Positions 1-10,162 of a stretch of DNA of 64,000 nt are shown here, piece after piece (position 1 is the first letter of the stretch; each line of letters opens with the position of its first letter). Origin of the DNA: Archangium sp. (GTDB lineage Bacteria; Myxococcota; Myxococcia; Myxococcales; Myxococcaceae). A program made the position numbers and the translations under genes. Below the pieces are notes generated by a model, which was given only the letters and a program-made list of their open reading frames with translations, had not been told where the DNA came from and made no database searches. The stretch lies in assembly GCA_016792935.1 (NCBI GenBank), contig JAEUJS010000708.1, positions 1 through 64,000 of the forward strand, in the 5' to 3' direction.

Positions 1-1371
1 GATATGGAAGGGGTAGCGCCCGACGAAGTTCTGCTGGCCGAGTCCTTTGAGCTCGAGGCCCGACACGCGCGCCTGGCCGTGAATCAGAACGTGACCGCCG
101 AACGTCGGAGCGTTCATCAACACGCTCGGCGCGGTGTGGAACTCGATGCTGCGTGAGAGGAGCGCGACCTCGGCCTGGTACTCGCCTCCGCCGTAGTGCT
201 GCGTGTTGATGGCAGGCCAGAAGTTGATGGTGTTGCCCATCACGGTGGTGACGGTGCGCACGTCGTTCTGGTCTTCGAACGGGTAGTCGCGACGGCCGGT
301 GCTGACGATGACGAATTGCTGGCCGAGCTGCCAATCGACCGCGTCTTGAACGGTGATGGACGTGCTGTTGGGCAAGGTGGTCGAACCGAGACGCGTCCAC
401 GTCGGTTGGTAGAGCTTGCCGAACGCTTCGAACTCTCCGTCGACGACGAGCCCGAGTCCTTCGCGCGCTGCGATGGCTGCGCGCACGCCCGCGTCGCCGA
501 CCGCTTCATCGGTGTCGAACACGAACGAGATGGCGGAATCGAGACGGCACGTCGGTGAGCCGAGACGGAACGCTCCGAGCACGCGCACGTCGGTGAACGT
601 GTACGTCGCGGGCACGTCGTCGACGATCAGCTCGCTGCCGACCGGAATCGTGAGCGTGCGAAGACGCGTCGTCGTGGGAAAGTCTGAGTTGCCGCGCAGA
701 ATGACCGACGCTCCGACCGGAATCGTGACGTCGCCGCCGTTCACCGACCACATCGGGTTCCAGGCGGTGAGTCCCGAGCGCAGGTGAGGACAGTTGGTGC
801 GCGGAGGAACGGTGATGCGCGCCGGGCGCGGGAGCGTCGCCACGTGCTGCGTCGACTGCGTCACCATCGCCGCCATCGCCTCGTACGGAATCTGAGGAAT
901 CGGAGGTCCAGCGTCGACGAAGCCTGCATCGCTTCCCGCGTCGCCTGGATGCATGTGGCCTGCGTCGGTTCCTGCGTCGGTCACGCCTGAGTCGTTTGCG
1001 CCTGCGTCGTTCGTGCCCGCATCGCTGGTGGTGCCCGCATCGTCGCCGGCATCGGTGGGATGCATGTGGCCGGCGTCTTCTTCGCCCGCGTCGCTGCTGC
1101 CTGCGTCGTCATCACCTGCATCGGTTGGATGCATGTGCCCCGCGTCTTCGTCGCCCGCATCGCTGACGCCCGCGTCCTCACCCGCGTCGGGATGCAGGTG
1201 ACCCGCATCGACCTCTCCGGCGTCAGGCGCGCCCGCGTCGTGCTGATGACCGGCGTCGGTGCCCGTGCCCGCATCGACCGGCGGAATCGGAACGCCCGCG
1301 TCATCCATCGGCATCGCTGGGCTGCACGCACACCACCACGTCGCACACACGGCGAAGAGCAGACGTTTCAC
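1..1371 (-). CDS. G8-domain secreted lipoprotein, C-terminus beyond window
   Basis: This leftward reading frame stays open from a GTG at 1371 to the window edge (457 codons) and is therefore truncated. The N-terminus KRLLFAVCATWWCACSPA looks like a lipoprotein signal with Cys near residue 16. Residues about 20-140 are a low-complexity tract of Asp-Ala-Gly triplets broken by four Gly-His-Leu/Met-His-Pro motifs. From about residue 170 the sequence resembles a G8 domain, followed by the segment typical of CEMIP/PKHD1L1-like proteins: Val-Asp-Trp-x-Leu-Gly near residue 355, then HYGGGEYQAEVALLSRSIEF near residue 405. G8 proteins are extracellular and many bind or degrade polysaccharide; the substrate here is unknown. 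It is divergent from the response regulator at 1472. An ATG at 1375 lies in another frame, so GTG is the best start. Confidence 0.75.
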   Translation of the reverse strand, partial: MKRLLFAVCATWWCACSPAMPMDDAGVPIPPVDAGTGTDAGHQHDAGAPDAGEVDAGHLHPDAGEDAGVSDAGDEDAGHMHPTDAGDDDAGSSDAGEEDAGHMHPTDAGDDAGTTSDAGTNDAGANDSGVTDAGTDAGHMHPGDAGSDAGFVDAGPPIPQIPYEAMAAMVTQSTQHVATLPRPARITVPPRTNCPHLRSGLTAWNPMWSVNGGDVTIPVGASVILRGNSDFPTTTRLRTLTIPVGSELIVDDVPATYTFTDVRVLGAFRLGSPTCRLDSAISFVFDTDEAVGDAGVRAAIAAREGLGLVVDGEFEAFGKLYQPTWTRLGSTTLPNSTSITVQDAVDWQLGQQFVIVSTGRRDYPFEDQNDVRTVTTVMGNTINFWPAINTQHYGGGEYQAEVALLSRSIEFHTAPSVLMNAPTFGGHVLIHGQARVSGLELKGLGQQNFVGRYPFHI

Positions 1372-1471
1372 GCATACCCCCGAAATAGAGAGGAGCAGCG
1401 TAGCGCTCGAAGCCTTGGCGATCCGCACGTTCAGCTGCGATTCAGGCGGACATGAGAGGGTGCTTGTCGCC

Positions 1472-2134
1472 ATGAAGGTCCTGGTCATCGACGACGAAGC
1501 CGAGGTGCGAGAGGTGACCACTCGCGCGCTTTCGCTCGACGGCCACGTGGTGCGTGAAGCGGTCGACCTGCAGTCAGCGCGTGCTGCGGTCGATGAAGGC
1601 GTGGAGCTGATCGTGCTCGACCTCCGCTTGCCCGACGGCTTCGGGCTCACGCTGTGCCGTGAATTGCGCGCGGCGGGCTCGACGATTCCGGTGCTGCTGC
1701 TGACTGCGCTCTCGCAAGTCGCGACGCGTGTCGAAGGTCTCGATGCGGGCGCTGATGATTTCCTCGCGAAGCCGTTCGCCGTGGCCGAGCTGCGCGCGCG
1801 GGTTCGAGCGTTGGCGCGTCGTGGACATTTGCCGTCGGGCTTCGCGCACCAGTTCGAAGACGTGCACCTCGACTTTCCGGCGCGACGCGCGACGAAGGCG
1901 GGGAAGGAAGTGCCGGTCACTCCGCGCGAGTGGTCGATTCTCGAGTTGCTGGCGCGGCGGTCCGGGAGAGTCGTCTCTCGCGACGAATTGCTCGAGAGCG
2001 TGTGGGGTGAAGCGAGCGAGTCGGCCGCGAGCAGTCTCGAGGTGCTCATCGCGCGTCTGCGCCGAAAGCTCGGAGCGGGGCTGATTCGGACGATGCGCGG
2101 CGAGGGCTACGCGCTCGAAGGGAAGGCGCCGTGA
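1472..2134 (+). CDS. OmpR-family response regulator of the RND operon
   Basis: This 220-residue cytoplasmic protein has a receiver domain (about 1-115) and a winged-helix DNA-binding domain (about 125-218). The receiver begins MKVLVIDDEAEVRE, has the phospho-acceptor Asp in VLDLRLPDG and the conserved Lys in DFLAKPFA. The C-terminal half has the OmpR pattern TPREWSILELLARR and ends RTMRGEGYALE. The ATG at 1472 was chosen because MKVLVIDDE is the canonical start and GAGAGGG lies about 11 bases upstream; the open frame extends further up without domain character. The histidine kinase 104 bases downstream is the expected partner, and the pump genes that follow are the likely targets, probably in answer to metal. 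The signal itself is inferred. Confidence 0.9.
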   Translation: MKVLVIDDEAEVREVTTRALSLDGHVVREAVDLQSARAAVDEGVELIVLDLRLPDGFGLTLCRELRAAGSTIPVLLLTALSQVATRVEGLDAGADDFLAKPFAVAELRARVRALARRGHLPSGFAHQFEDVHLDFPARRATKAGKEVPVTPREWSILELLARRSGRVVSRDELLESVWGEASESAASSLEVLIARLRRKLGAGLIRTMRGEGYALEGKAP

Positions 2135-2237
2135 GCGGGCTCGTTCACTGCACTGAGGTCGAAGTGAACTGCGTCGTGCGCTCGCAGTGCCAAGCGGCGC
2201 CCGCCGCACTCGCTTCACAGCTGGGAGCGCAATCGCG

Positions 2238-3467
2238 ATGACGCTGCTCTCTCGCGTCACCCGCGGTGCTGTGCTCTTCGCGATCGCCGCCGCGCTCCTC
2301 GCCGCGCTCGCCACCAGCGTGTTCACCAATGTCCTGGTGCAACGCGAAGAAGATCGCCGCTTGCGTGACGCGGCCGTGGTGCTCGCCGACGAATTGCCGA
2401 CAGGGAAGGAAGATGTGGCCGCCACCGTCGCCGATGAACTCCGAGAGACCGGTCACATGGCGCTCGTCTTCGCAGTCTTCGAAGGCACCAGGCACCTCGG
2501 CGGCGACGAGCACCTTCCCGCTCCAGAGAGCGATGGATGCAGCAACACCGGAGACCTGCGCGCGTGCGCCGTGACCGCTGCTTCCGGACTGCGCGTCGTC
2601 GCCGCCGGTCCGCGCGCGATGACCGCGTGGTGGCTCGTGCTCGCAGCAGCGCTCTCGGTGCTCGTCGCCACGGTGCTCGCGCTGGTCGTCAGCCGTCCCT
2701 TCGCGCGCGCGCTGGTTGCTCCACTGACGCGACTTCGTGGACGCCTCGAACATCTGCACCCCGGTCAGCAGGCCGACCTCAGAGCGCGCGAAGGCGTCGA
2801 AGAGATCGACTCCCTGCGCGACGCGCTCGCGAGTCTGTTGCAGCGGCTCACCACCGCGCTTGGTCAGGCCGAACGGTTCTCCGCGAACGCCGCGCACGAG
2901 CTGCGAACGCCGCTCACCGCGATTCGCGGGCAGCTCGAGCTGCTCGGCGATGACAGCGGGAAGCTCACAGGAATTCGGCAGACGGTGACGCGGCTGGAGA
3001 CACTCGTGGAACGGCTGCTGGTGCTCGCGATGCCACCCGAGTCCGCTGGCCCGGCTGAGCTCGTCTCGCTGCGTGACGCGGTGGAAGACGTGGTGCACGC
3101 GTTGCCGAAGCCCGAGCGCGTGGTGCTGCACCTCGACGACGACTCGATGGTGCGGGCCGATGGTCCGCTCGTGCAGGCGATGCTCAGCAACGCGCTGCAG
3201 AACGCGCTGCGCTTCGGAACGAGCGCGACGGTGACTTTGCGCCACTCGGGTCCACTTGCGACCGTGCTCATCGAAGACGACGGTCCGGGAATTCCGCTCG
3301 AAGAACGGGAGCGCGTGTTCGAGCCGTTTCATCGCCTGTCGCCAGGAGGTCATGGACTCGGGCTCGCCCTCATCGCGCACCTCGCGAGACGTTACGGCGG
3401 CTACGCGCGTTTCCTCGACGCGCAGCGCGGCGCGCGACTCGAACTGGCCTTGCGGCGGGAAACATGA
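2238..3467 (+). CDS. Sensor histidine kinase paired with the OmpR regulator
   Basis: This inner-membrane kinase has 409 residues. A first membrane segment lies at about 10-32, a periplasmic sensor follows, and a second membrane segment lies near 135-158, then a HAMP-like linker. The H-box is ANAAHELRTPLTAIRGQ, the N-box QAMLSNALQNALRFG, the G1 box DDGPGIP and the G2 box GHGLGLALI, so all catalytic elements are present. The short periplasmic loop contains two Cys (SDGCSNTGDLRAC), which could form a disulfide or bind metal; that is inference. The ATG at 2238 is preceded by GGGAG. Its stop overlaps the next start as ATGA, so it is probably translationally coupled to the outer-membrane factor. 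Confidence 0.88.
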   Translation: MTLLSRVTRGAVLFAIAAALLAALATSVFTNVLVQREEDRRLRDAAVVLADELPTGKEDVAATVADELRETGHMALVFAVFEGTRHLGGDEHLPAPESDGCSNTGDLRACAVTAASGLRVVAAGPRAMTAWWLVLAAALSVLVATVLALVVSRPFARALVAPLTRLRGRLEHLHPGQQADLRAREGVEEIDSLRDALASLLQRLTTALGQAERFSANAAHELRTPLTAIRGQLELLGDDSGKLTGIRQTVTRLETLVERLLVLAMPPESAGPAELVSLRDAVEDVVHALPKPERVVLHLDDDSMVRADGPLVQAMLSNALQNALRFGTSATVTLRHSGPLATVLIEDDGPGIPLEERERVFEPFHRLSPGGHGLGLALIAHLARRYGGYARFLDAQRGARLELALRRET

Positions 3468-4822
3468 GCCCGCGGCGACTCACTGTGGCGGCCAGTGCGG
3501 CTCGCCGAGTGAGCGCACTCGCCTGGTGCGCGTTGGTTCTCGGAGCGGCGTGTGTTCCGAATTCCGCTCACACGCGCGATGCGCTCTCGAGCGCGATGAA
3601 GGAACGCGTCGGTGTCGGGCTGCGGGATGACTCCGAGACGTCGCAGCGTTTGCCGCCGGGCATCGAGCTCACGCGCGCGCTGTCCGAAGACGACGCCGTC
3701 GCCATCGCGCTGTGGAACAACGCGCAGTTTCAGTCCGACCTCGCGACGTTGAGCCTGAGCCGGGCCGACCTCGTCGAGGCGGGCATGATTCGCAACCCGC
3801 TCTTCAACTTCATGTTTCCGCTCGGGCCCAAGCAGCTCGAGTTCACCGCGCTGATTCCCATCGAAGCGCTGTGGCAGCGGCCGCGTCGTGTCGAAGCCGC
3901 GCAGCGTGACGTCGAGCGCGTGGCCACCAATCTCGTGCAGTCGGGGCTCGATCTCGTGCGCACCGTGAAGTTGAGCTGGGCCGATGCCGCGCTTGCCGAA
4001 GCGCGCGTGCGTGTCGCAAAGGAAGGCGTGGTGGTGCGTCAGCGCCTCGAGAAAATCTCCGAAGCGCGCCGCAAGGCTGGAGACATCAGCGAGCTCGAGC
4101 TCATCACCGCGCGCGTCGACTGCCGTCGCGCAGAGCAGGATGCGCGGCGCTTCGAGCTCGAAGAAGTCGCTGCGCGCGAGCGGCTGAGCGCACTCCTTGG
4201 CCTCGCGGATGGCACCGTGCTGCAGCTCGCGCTCGCAGAACCCGAACCGCGCGTACTCGCTGCGCCGGCAGACGAAGTGAAGGAAGCGCTCGCGCTGCGA
4301 CCTGATTTGCGCGCGGCAGAACTCGCCATCGAAGCCGCGCACGCGCGCACGGGAGCGGCTACCGCTTCCATCATTCCTCCCGTGTCGCTCATCGCCGATG
4401 CGAACGGCGCGGGCACGCAGGGCTTCGAGATGGGGCCGGGCATTCAGGCCGAACTTCCCATCTTGAATCAGGCGCAAGGTGCGCGAGCGCGTGCAGCGGC
4501 GGAGCTCGAACGCGCGCAATGGAACTACGTCGCGACCGCGCAACGCATCGCGCTCGAAGTGCGGCAGGCCCACGCGCGCTACGTCATCGCGCAAGAATCG
4601 GTGGTCAGTCTTCGCCGCGACGTCATCGGCAGTCTCGACACCGCTTCATCGCGCGCTGCGCAGGCCTTCGCCGCGGGTGAGGCTTCGTACCTGTTCGTTC
4701 TGCAAACCACGCAGCAACAGCTCGACGCCCGCGCGCGTGAAATCGAACTCGTCGCTGAGTTGCGGCGCGCCGCCGCTGAGCTGGATCGCGGCATCGGAAG
4801 GAAGGAAGTCCATGCGAAGTGA
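3464..4822 (+). CDS. TolC/CusC-type outer-membrane efflux factor lipoprotein
   Basis: This 452-residue protein is the outer-membrane channel of the tripartite pump. It begins with a signal peptide and lipobox-like VLGAAC near residue 29. The body shows two rounds of long heptad-rich helices (for example near 120-205 and 325-440), as in the duplicated OEP fold of TolC, CusC and CzcC, and the usual landmarks ALWNNAQFQSDLA and IRNPLFNF near the start of the first helix pair. Its start overlaps the kinase stop (ATGA) and its end overlaps the adaptor start by 11 bases, so one transcript with tight coupling is likely. Family assignment is firm; substrate is inferred from the neighbouring HME-type pump. 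Confidence 0.85.
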   Translation: MSPRRLTVAASAARRVSALAWCALVLGAACVPNSAHTRDALSSAMKERVGVGLRDDSETSQRLPPGIELTRALSEDDAVAIALWNNAQFQSDLATLSLSRADLVEAGMIRNPLFNFMFPLGPKQLEFTALIPIEALWQRPRRVEAAQRDVERVATNLVQSGLDLVRTVKLSWADAALAEARVRVAKEGVVVRQRLEKISEARRKAGDISELELITARVDCRRAEQDARRFELEEVAARERLSALLGLADGTVLQLALAEPEPRVLAAPADEVKEALALRPDLRAAELAIEAAHARTGAATASIIPPVSLIADANGAGTQGFEMGPGIQAELPILNQAQGARARAAAELERAQWNYVATAQRIALEVRQAHARYVIAQESVVSLRRDVIGSLDTASSRAAQAFAAGEASYLFVLQTTQQQLDARAREIELVAELRRAAAELDRGIGRKEVHAK

Positions 4823-5978
4823 ACTCGCGAGAAGGATGAGCTCCCTCACCCAACCCTCTCCCCGAGGGAGAGGGGAACGCCTCGTTCTCTTCGCACTGTG
4901 TGTGTCGCTCGTGGCGTGCAGTCGCGCTCCTGAAGCCCCGAAGGCGACGCCGGCCGCGACGGTGTCGAACAAGGTGACGGAAGAATCACTCACGACCATC
5001 ACGCTGACGACGCGCGCCGTGGAGCGTCTCGGCGTGCAGACGGCTGAGCTGCGAGTCGCTCCCACCGCCGCGAAGCGCGAAGTCGCAGCAGAGCTCGTCG
5101 TGCCTGGAGGCGGCGCGTTGTTGGTGACGGCTCCGATGGCGGGCGTGGTCGTGATGTCGTCGCTGGTGCCCGGAGTGAAGGTGAAGCGCGGGCAGGTGTT
5201 GTTGCGACTCGCTCCGTTGCCGAGCGCAGCTGAGCTCAACGCCGCCGAAGCGCGTCTCGACATCGCTCGCAAACGCGCGCAGCGAAACGCCGAGCTGGTG
5301 AAAGAAGGAGCCGTCGCCGAACGCTCGAACGAAGACGCGCAGCTCGAGCTCGCGCTCGCGCAAGCCAACCTCGCCGCCGCGCAACCGGGAGGTGGAACGC
5401 GTGCGTCGATTCCGCTCTTCGCAGTGCGTGACGGCGTCCTCCGTGACCTGCGAGTCGCCGATGGTCAGACGGTCGCGGCGGGAGCACCACTGTTCCAACT
5501 CGACGCCGTCTCCACGCTCTGGGTTCGAGCGGCGGTGCCCGCTGGTCTTCGTGCGTCGACTGGAGCCGCGACGTTGCAGACGCTCGACCGTCGGCTCACG
5601 CGCGAGGTGTCTCCCATCGAAGCGCCGCCGTCGGCAGATCCACTCGCTGCGACGGTGGACCGCTTCTTCTCCGTGGACAACGCCGACGCCGCGTTGCGCC
5701 CTGGAGAGCGCGTGCTGCTCACCCTCACACTCGAAGGCACCGAGGCGCGTCCGCTCGTCGCGTCGTCGGCCATCGTGCGCGACATCCACGGCGGTGAATG
5801 GCTCTACGAGTCACTGGGAGAGAATCGCTTCGCACGGAGGCGCGTCAGCGTGCGGTACTCGGTCGGGGACGACGTGGTGCTCAGCGAAGGCGCAGGTGAA
5901 GCGCCTCCAGTCGGCACGAAGATCGTCACCGTCGGCACCGCGGAGTTGTTCGGCGTCGAGTTCGGAGCGGGAAAATGA
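4812..5978 (+). CDS. RND periplasmic adaptor (membrane-fusion) lipoprotein
   Basis: This 388-residue periplasmic adaptor links the RND pump to the outer-membrane factor. The signal region ends in the lipobox LVAC near residue 37. A biotinyl-lipoyl half-motif ([20 protein letters not shown]) is followed by an alpha-hairpin at about 135-190, then the second lipoyl half and beta-barrel, as in CusB/CzcB proteins. The ATG at 4812 overlaps the upstream stop. The first 25 codons are odd: [14 protein letters not shown], just before the signal hydrophobic stretch, is the translation of a REP-like palindrome at 4841-4875. The true start could therefore be downstream, or the element was captured into the coding region. 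Its end overlaps the pump gene as ATGA. Confidence 0.85.
   Translation: MRSELARRMSSLTQPSPRGRGERLVLFALCVSLVACSRAPEAPKATPAATVSNKVTEESLTTITLTTRAVERLGVQTAELRVAPTAAKREVAAELVVPGGGALLVTAPMAGVVVMSSLVPGVKVKRGQVLLRLAPLPSAAELNAAEARLDIARKRAQRNAELVKEGAVAERSNEDAQLELALAQANLAAAQPGGGTRASIPLFAVRDGVLRDLRVADGQTVAAGAPLFQLDAVSTLWVRAAVPAGLRASTGAATLQTLDRRLTREVSPIEAPPSADPLAATVDRFFSVDNADAALRPGERVLLTLTLEGTEARPLVASSAIVRDIHGGEWLYESLGENRFARRRVSVRYSVGDDVVLSEGAGEAPPVGTKIVTVGTAELFGVEFGAGK
4841..4875 (+). repeat. REP-like palindromic element inside a coding region
   Basis: The element contains the arms CCCTCTCCC (4854-4862) and GGGAGAGGG (4866-4874) around a 3-base loop, preceded by CTCCCTCACCCAA. A second, one-armed copy lies inverted at 62097-62119, matching except for one inserted base. 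Elements of this look are dispersed in many proteobacterial genomes and are often seen translated as LTPTLS-like peptides. Here it sits at the 5' end of the adaptor gene. Confidence 0.7.
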
Positions 5979-8900
5979 TCTCCGCGCTCGTTCGTTCCGC
6001 GCTCAACCTCCGCGTCGCGGTGGCGTGTCTGTCCATCGTGTTGCTGGTCGCGGGCTATCGCTCCATCGCCGACACGCCGCTCGACGTGTTCCCGGAGTTC
6101 GCTCCGCCGCTCGTCGAGATTCAGACGGAAGCGCCCGGCCTCTCCACCACCGAAGTCGAAGCGCTCATCAGCATGCCGCTCGAGAACGCGCTCAACGGCA
6201 CGCCGTGGGTGAAGACGATTCGCAGCAAGTCGGTGCTCGGGCTCTCGTCGGTGGTGCTGCTCTTCGAAGACGGCACTGACTTGCTCCGCGCGCGCCAACT
6301 CGTCGGAGAACGGCTCGCGGTGACAGCGCCGACGTTGCCTGCGGTGGCGCGTGCTCCGGTGATGATGCCGCCCCTCTCGTCGACGAGCCGCGCGATGAAG
6401 ATTGGCGTTTCTTCAAAAACGCTCTCGCAGGTCGAGCTCACGACTCTTGCGCGCTGGACGATTCGGCCGCGATTGATGGCCGTGCCCGGCGTCGCGAACG
6501 TCGCCATCTGGGGCCAACGCGACAAACAACTGCAGGTGTTGGTGGACCCCGAGCGGCTCGCAGCGAATCAAGTCACGCTCGATCAACTCACGCGCGCCGT
6601 CGCCGACGCGACGCAACCAGCCGCGGGCGGATTCGTCGACACGCCCAATCAGCGACTGCCCGTGATGCACGCGGCGAACGTCTCTTCGCTCGCCGACCTC
6701 TCACTCGTTCCGGTCTTCACGCGCGCGGGCGTCTCGCTTCCCGTGGGCGCGGTCGCCGAAGTCATCGAAGGCCACCAACCGCCCATCGGAGACGCCATCA
6801 TCAACGACGGCCCCGGCCTGCTGCTCATCGTGGAGAAGCAGCCATGGGGAAACACGCTCTCGCTCACCCGCGATGTCGAGCGCGCACTCGAAGCGATGAA
6901 GCCCGGGCTGAGCGGCGTCGAAATCGATTCGACCATCTTCCGTCCCGCGACCTACATCGAGCAGTCGCTCGGAAATCTCGAACACGCGCTGCTTCTCGGC
7001 TGCATCCTCGTGGTGCTGATTCTGGTGCTCTTCCTGTGGGAGTGGCGCACCGCATTGATCAGCGTCACCGCGATTCCGCTCTCGCTCGTCGCCGCGGGCT
7101 GGGTGCTCCACGCGCGCGGAGGAACGCTCAACACCATGGTGCTCGCGGGCCTCGTCATCGCGCTCGGAGAAGTGGTGGATGACGCCATCATCGACGTCGA
7201 GAACATCGTGCGGCGGTTGCGGCTCAACGCGCAGTTAGCGACGCCGAAGTCTGCATTCCAGGTCGTGCTCGAAGGCTCGCTCGAGGTCCGCAGCGCCGTC
7301 GTCTACGCGACGCTCATCGTCGCGCTCGTCTTCTTGCCGGTGTTCATGCTCGACGGATTGGCCGGCGCGTTCTTCCGTCCGCTCGCGTTGTCGTACCTGC
7401 TCGCCGTCGGCGCTTCGTTGCTCGTCGCGTTGGTGGTGACTCCTGCGCTGTGCCTGTTGCTGCTGCCGAGCGCGAAGCTCGGTGAGGAGCGCGAGTCGCC
7501 AGTGATGCATTGGTTGCGCGCGCGATACCGTTCGGTGCTGGAGCGACTCGTCGACTCTCCACGTCGCGCGCCGGTGGTGCTCGGGGCGTTGCTCGCTGCG
7601 TCCGTCGCCGCGGTGCCGTTTCTCGGAGAAGATTTTCTCCCGCACTTCCGCGAGTACGACTTCCTGATGCACTGGGTGGAGAAGCCCGGCACGTCGCTGA
7701 GTGCGATGAATCGCATCACCATCGCCGCGAGTCGTGAGCTGCGGAGCATCGATGGCGTTCGCAACTTCGGCTCTCACATCGGACGTGCGGAAGTGGCTGA
7801 TGAAGTGGTCGGTCCCAACTTCGCGGAGCTGTGGATCTCCGTGGACCCGCGCGTCGACTACGACTCGACGGTGAACAAGGTGCAGGAAGTCGTCGACGGC
7901 TATCCGGGCCTCTACCGCGACGTGCTCACGTACCTGCGTGAGCGCATCAAAGAAGTCTTGAGCGGAGGGCAGGGCGCGCTCGTGGTGCGTCTGTACGGAA
8001 GTGACCTGGGAACGCTCCGCTCGGAAGCGCAGCGCCTCTCGAAGGTGCTCGGTGGCATCGAGGGCGTCAGCGACCTGAAGGTCGAAGCGCAAATCCTGGT
8101 GCCGCAAGTCGAAGTGAAGCTGCGCGCGGAAGCAGCGAGTGTGCTCGGCGTCTCCGCGGCCGACGTGCGTCGCGCATTGGGCACGGTGCTCCGCGGAGCG
8201 CGCGTCGGTGAAGTGTTCGAAGGCCAGGCGCGCTTCGACGTGACCGTGTGGGGCGAGCCTGCGTTGCGCGGTGACCTCGACCGCTTGCGCGCGTTGCGCA
8301 TCACGTTGCCGACTGGGCTGCAGGTGCCGCTCGACACGGTGGCGGAGCTGCGAATCGCTCCGACGCCGAACGTGATTCAGCGTGAGAGCGCATCACGTCG
8401 CATCGACGTCTCGTGCAACGCGAAAGGCCGCGATCTCGGCGCCGTCGCGCGAGATATCGACGCGGCGTTGAAGGTGCAGGCGTTGCCCTCGGGGTACCAC
8501 GCCGAATTGCTCGGCGAATACGCAGAGCGCCAACGTTCGCAGGCCCGCCTCGCACTCTTCGCCTTGCTCGCGCTCGCGGGAATCTTCCTCGTGTTGCACA
8601 GCGACTTCGGAGACGCGCGCGTGGCAACGCTGGTCTTCGTGAGCCTGCCGTTCGCGCTCGTCGGAGGCGTCGCTGCCGTGTTCCTCGGAGACCGCACGCT
8701 CTCCCTCGGCGCGCTGGTCGGCTTCGTCACCGTCATCGGCATCGCGGCGCGAAATGGAATTCTGCTCGTCAGTCACTTCCGCCATCTCGAGAAAGAAGAA
8801 GGCGTGCCGTTCGGACGAGAGCTGGTGCTGCGCGGCGCCTCGGAGCGATTGCGCCCCATTCTCATGACCGCGCTCGCGACGGGGCTCGCGTTGGTGCCGA

Positions 8901-9058
8901 CGCTCATCGGCGGAGTTCGTCCCGGCACCGAAATCGAACGCCCACTCGCGGCGGTCATCGTCGGAGGCCTCTTCACCTCGACGGTGCTCAACCTCTTCCT
9001 GATGCCGTCGCTCTATTTGCTCTTCGCGCGTTCGAGCGTGACGAAGCCAGCGAGCTGA
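5975..9058 (+). CDS. RND efflux pump, heavy-metal (CusA/CzcA-like) type
   Basis: This 1027-residue inner-membrane pump has the full RND architecture. TM1 lies at about 12-32 ([17 protein letters not shown]), a large periplasmic porter domain follows, TM2-TM6 cluster near 335-500, a second porter domain follows, and TM8-TM12 occupy about 865-1020. [19 protein letters not shown] after TM1 and the TM4 motif [17 protein letters not shown] are characteristic of the heavy-metal (HME) branch. Acidic residues in TM4 would form the proton relay. The exported ion cannot be read from sequence; Cu(I)/Ag(I) or divalent metals are plausible. It is the last gene of the operon starting at 1472, and its stop directly abuts the stop of the convergent esterase gene. 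Confidence 0.9.
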   Translation: MISALVRSALNLRVAVACLSIVLLVAGYRSIADTPLDVFPEFAPPLVEIQTEAPGLSTTEVEALISMPLENALNGTPWVKTIRSKSVLGLSSVVLLFEDGTDLLRARQLVGERLAVTAPTLPAVARAPVMMPPLSSTSRAMKIGVSSKTLSQVELTTLARWTIRPRLMAVPGVANVAIWGQRDKQLQVLVDPERLAANQVTLDQLTRAVADATQPAAGGFVDTPNQRLPVMHAANVSSLADLSLVPVFTRAGVSLPVGAVAEVIEGHQPPIGDAIINDGPGLLLIVEKQPWGNTLSLTRDVERALEAMKPGLSGVEIDSTIFRPATYIEQSLGNLEHALLLGCILVVLILVLFLWEWRTALISVTAIPLSLVAAGWVLHARGGTLNTMVLAGLVIALGEVVDDAIIDVENIVRRLRLNAQLATPKSAFQVVLEGSLEVRSAVVYATLIVALVFLPVFMLDGLAGAFFRPLALSYLLAVGASLLVALVVTPALCLLLLPSAKLGEERESPVMHWLRARYRSVLERLVDSPRRAPVVLGALLAASVAAVPFLGEDFLPHFREYDFLMHWVEKPGTSLSAMNRITIAASRELRSIDGVRNFGSHIGRAEVADEVVGPNFAELWISVDPRVDYDSTVNKVQEVVDGYPGLYRDVLTYLRERIKEVLSGGQGALVVRLYGSDLGTLRSEAQRLSKVLGGIEGVSDLKVEAQILVPQVEVKLRAEAASVLGVSAADVRRALGTVLRGARVGEVFEGQARFDVTVWGEPALRGDLDRLRALRITLPTGLQVPLDTVAELRIAPTPNVIQRESASRRIDVSCNAKGRDLGAVARDIDAALKVQALPSGYHAELLGEYAERQRSQARLALFALLALAGIFLVLHSDFGDARVATLVFVSLPFALVGGVAAVFLGDRTLSLGALVGFVTVIGIAARNGILLVSHFRHLEKEEGVPFGRELVLRGASERLRPILMTALATGLALVPTLIGGVRPGTEIERPLAAVIVGGLFTSTVLNLFLMPSLYLLFARSSVTKPAS

Positions 9059-9790
9059 TCAGCCGACCATTTCAGCGAGGTACTTCGGCAACATGTCTCG
9101 CCACGTCATCCAGTCGTGCGGCGTCTTCTTTCCCCACGAGTCGACGCGATTGGGAATGCCCTGCTTGCCGAGCACCTTCGCCAGCGCCCACGACTCGCTG
9201 ATGTCTTCGGCTTTTCCCTCTCCCGACGGCATCAACACGAAGCGCGTACGCAGCTTGTCGAGGTGCGGTCCCTTCAACGTCGGCACGAAGTGCAGCGGAG
9301 AGCTCACCCAGTAGTCGTCACCAAACTTCTCCGACGACATGAAGCGCCGAATGTCGAACGTGCCCGACATCGCGATGGCCTTGCTGAACACATCGGGGAA
9401 GCGGCACAGCACCGCGGCGGCGTGGAAGGCACCGATGCTCGCTCCGGCGGAGATGACCTCGATGTTCGGGTTCTGGCAGTCGTTGCGAATCGCCGGCACC
9501 AGCTCGTGGCGGATGTACTGGTGGAACTGGTTGAGCACCCACTGGCGGTGACCCGGCGAGCCTTCGCGCTGCACCATCGCCTGACCGGCGACCGAGTCAC
9601 ACGAGTAGAGCTTGATCTTCCCCGCGTCGATGAGCGGAGAGAGCACCTTGATCATCAAGAAGCGCTCGATCTCCTCGAAGTCGCCGCCCGCCGTCGGGAA
9701 ACACAACACCGGCTGACCGAACGTGCCCCACCGCACCATGCGCACGTCGCGTTGAACGCGCTGCGAGTACCACTTTGCCGTCGTCTTCAC
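9059..9790 (-). CDS. Alpha/beta-hydrolase-fold esterase-like protein
   Basis: This 243-residue protein resembles the esterase (PF00756-type) family. The nucleophile-elbow-like GASIGAF lies near residue 115, after VISA, and the late segment TPHDWMTWRDMLP offers His-Asp residues for the rest of a triad, followed by the C-terminus. No signal peptide is seen, so it is probably cytoplasmic. The GTG at 9790 (VKTTAKWYSQRV) was chosen because GGAG sits 6-7 bases upstream; the frame stays open further up only by overlapping the preceding gene. It lies 10 bases after the small gene at 9801-10139, so they are probably co-transcribed. Natural substrate is unknown. Confidence 0.75.
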   Translation of the reverse strand: MKTTAKWYSQRVQRDVRMVRWGTFGQPVLCFPTAGGDFEEIERFLMIKVLSPLIDAGKIKLYSCDSVAGQAMVQREGSPGHRQWVLNQFHQYIRHELVPAIRNDCQNPNIEVISAGASIGAFHAAAVLCRFPDVFSKAIAMSGTFDIRRFMSSEKFGDDYWVSSPLHFVPTLKGPHLDKLRTRFVLMPSGEGKAEDISESWALAKVLGKQGIPNRVDSWGKKTPHDWMTWRDMLPKYLAEMVG

Positions 9791-9800
9791 GTCGTGCTCC

Positions 9801-10139
9801 TCAGCCCTCGAGTTTGTCGACCACCAGCTCGATGAATTCGCGCGCACCGAGCGTGCGGTATTGGTGCTCGTCTTCGAACCATTGCACCACCGGGTCGCTC
9901 TGGCCGCTCTTCATCTTCGCGGCGACGGCGGGACTCTTGTCGGCGACCGCGACGAGACGCGCGATGACGGCGCCGCTCGGGTCATCGGCGTAGCGCCGGC
10001 GGATCCACGTGAAGATGAGGTACACCAACGCGGGGTCGGCCTCTTCGAGCAGCGCCACCGAATCAGCAGTGCTCGCCGAGCCGCTCTCCAACCCGTCGAG
10101 GATGCGCAAGGCCGCTGCGTTCTGTCGCTCGAAGCTCAT
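9801..10139 (-). CDS. Small conserved-looking helical protein of unknown function
   Basis: This protein has about 112 residues (117 if the GTG at 10154 is used). It is predominantly helical, with no signal peptide or membrane segment, and begins MSFERQNAAALRILDGLESG. I do not recognise the family. No clear Shine-Dalgarno separates the two possible starts; ATG is preferred because the protein then begins with a typical cytoplasmic N-terminus. It is followed after 10 bases by the esterase gene and preceded by the lipocalin-like membrane-anchored protein, and all run leftward, suggesting one operon. Function cannot be assigned. Confidence 0.6.
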   Translation of the reverse strand: MSFERQNAAALRILDGLESGSASTADSVALLEEADPALVYLIFTWIRRRYADDPSGAVIARLVAVADKSPAVAAKMKSGQSDPVVQWFEDEHQYRTLGAREFIELVVDKLEG

Positions 10140-10162
10140 CTCGACATCGTACACGCAGGTCT

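Noticed and set aside
960-1260. Repetitive GC-rich stretch resembling a CRISPR-like or tandem array
   Set aside because: It is the codon repeat of an Asp-Ala-Gly tract in the G8 lipoprotein, with no constant repeat/spacer structure.
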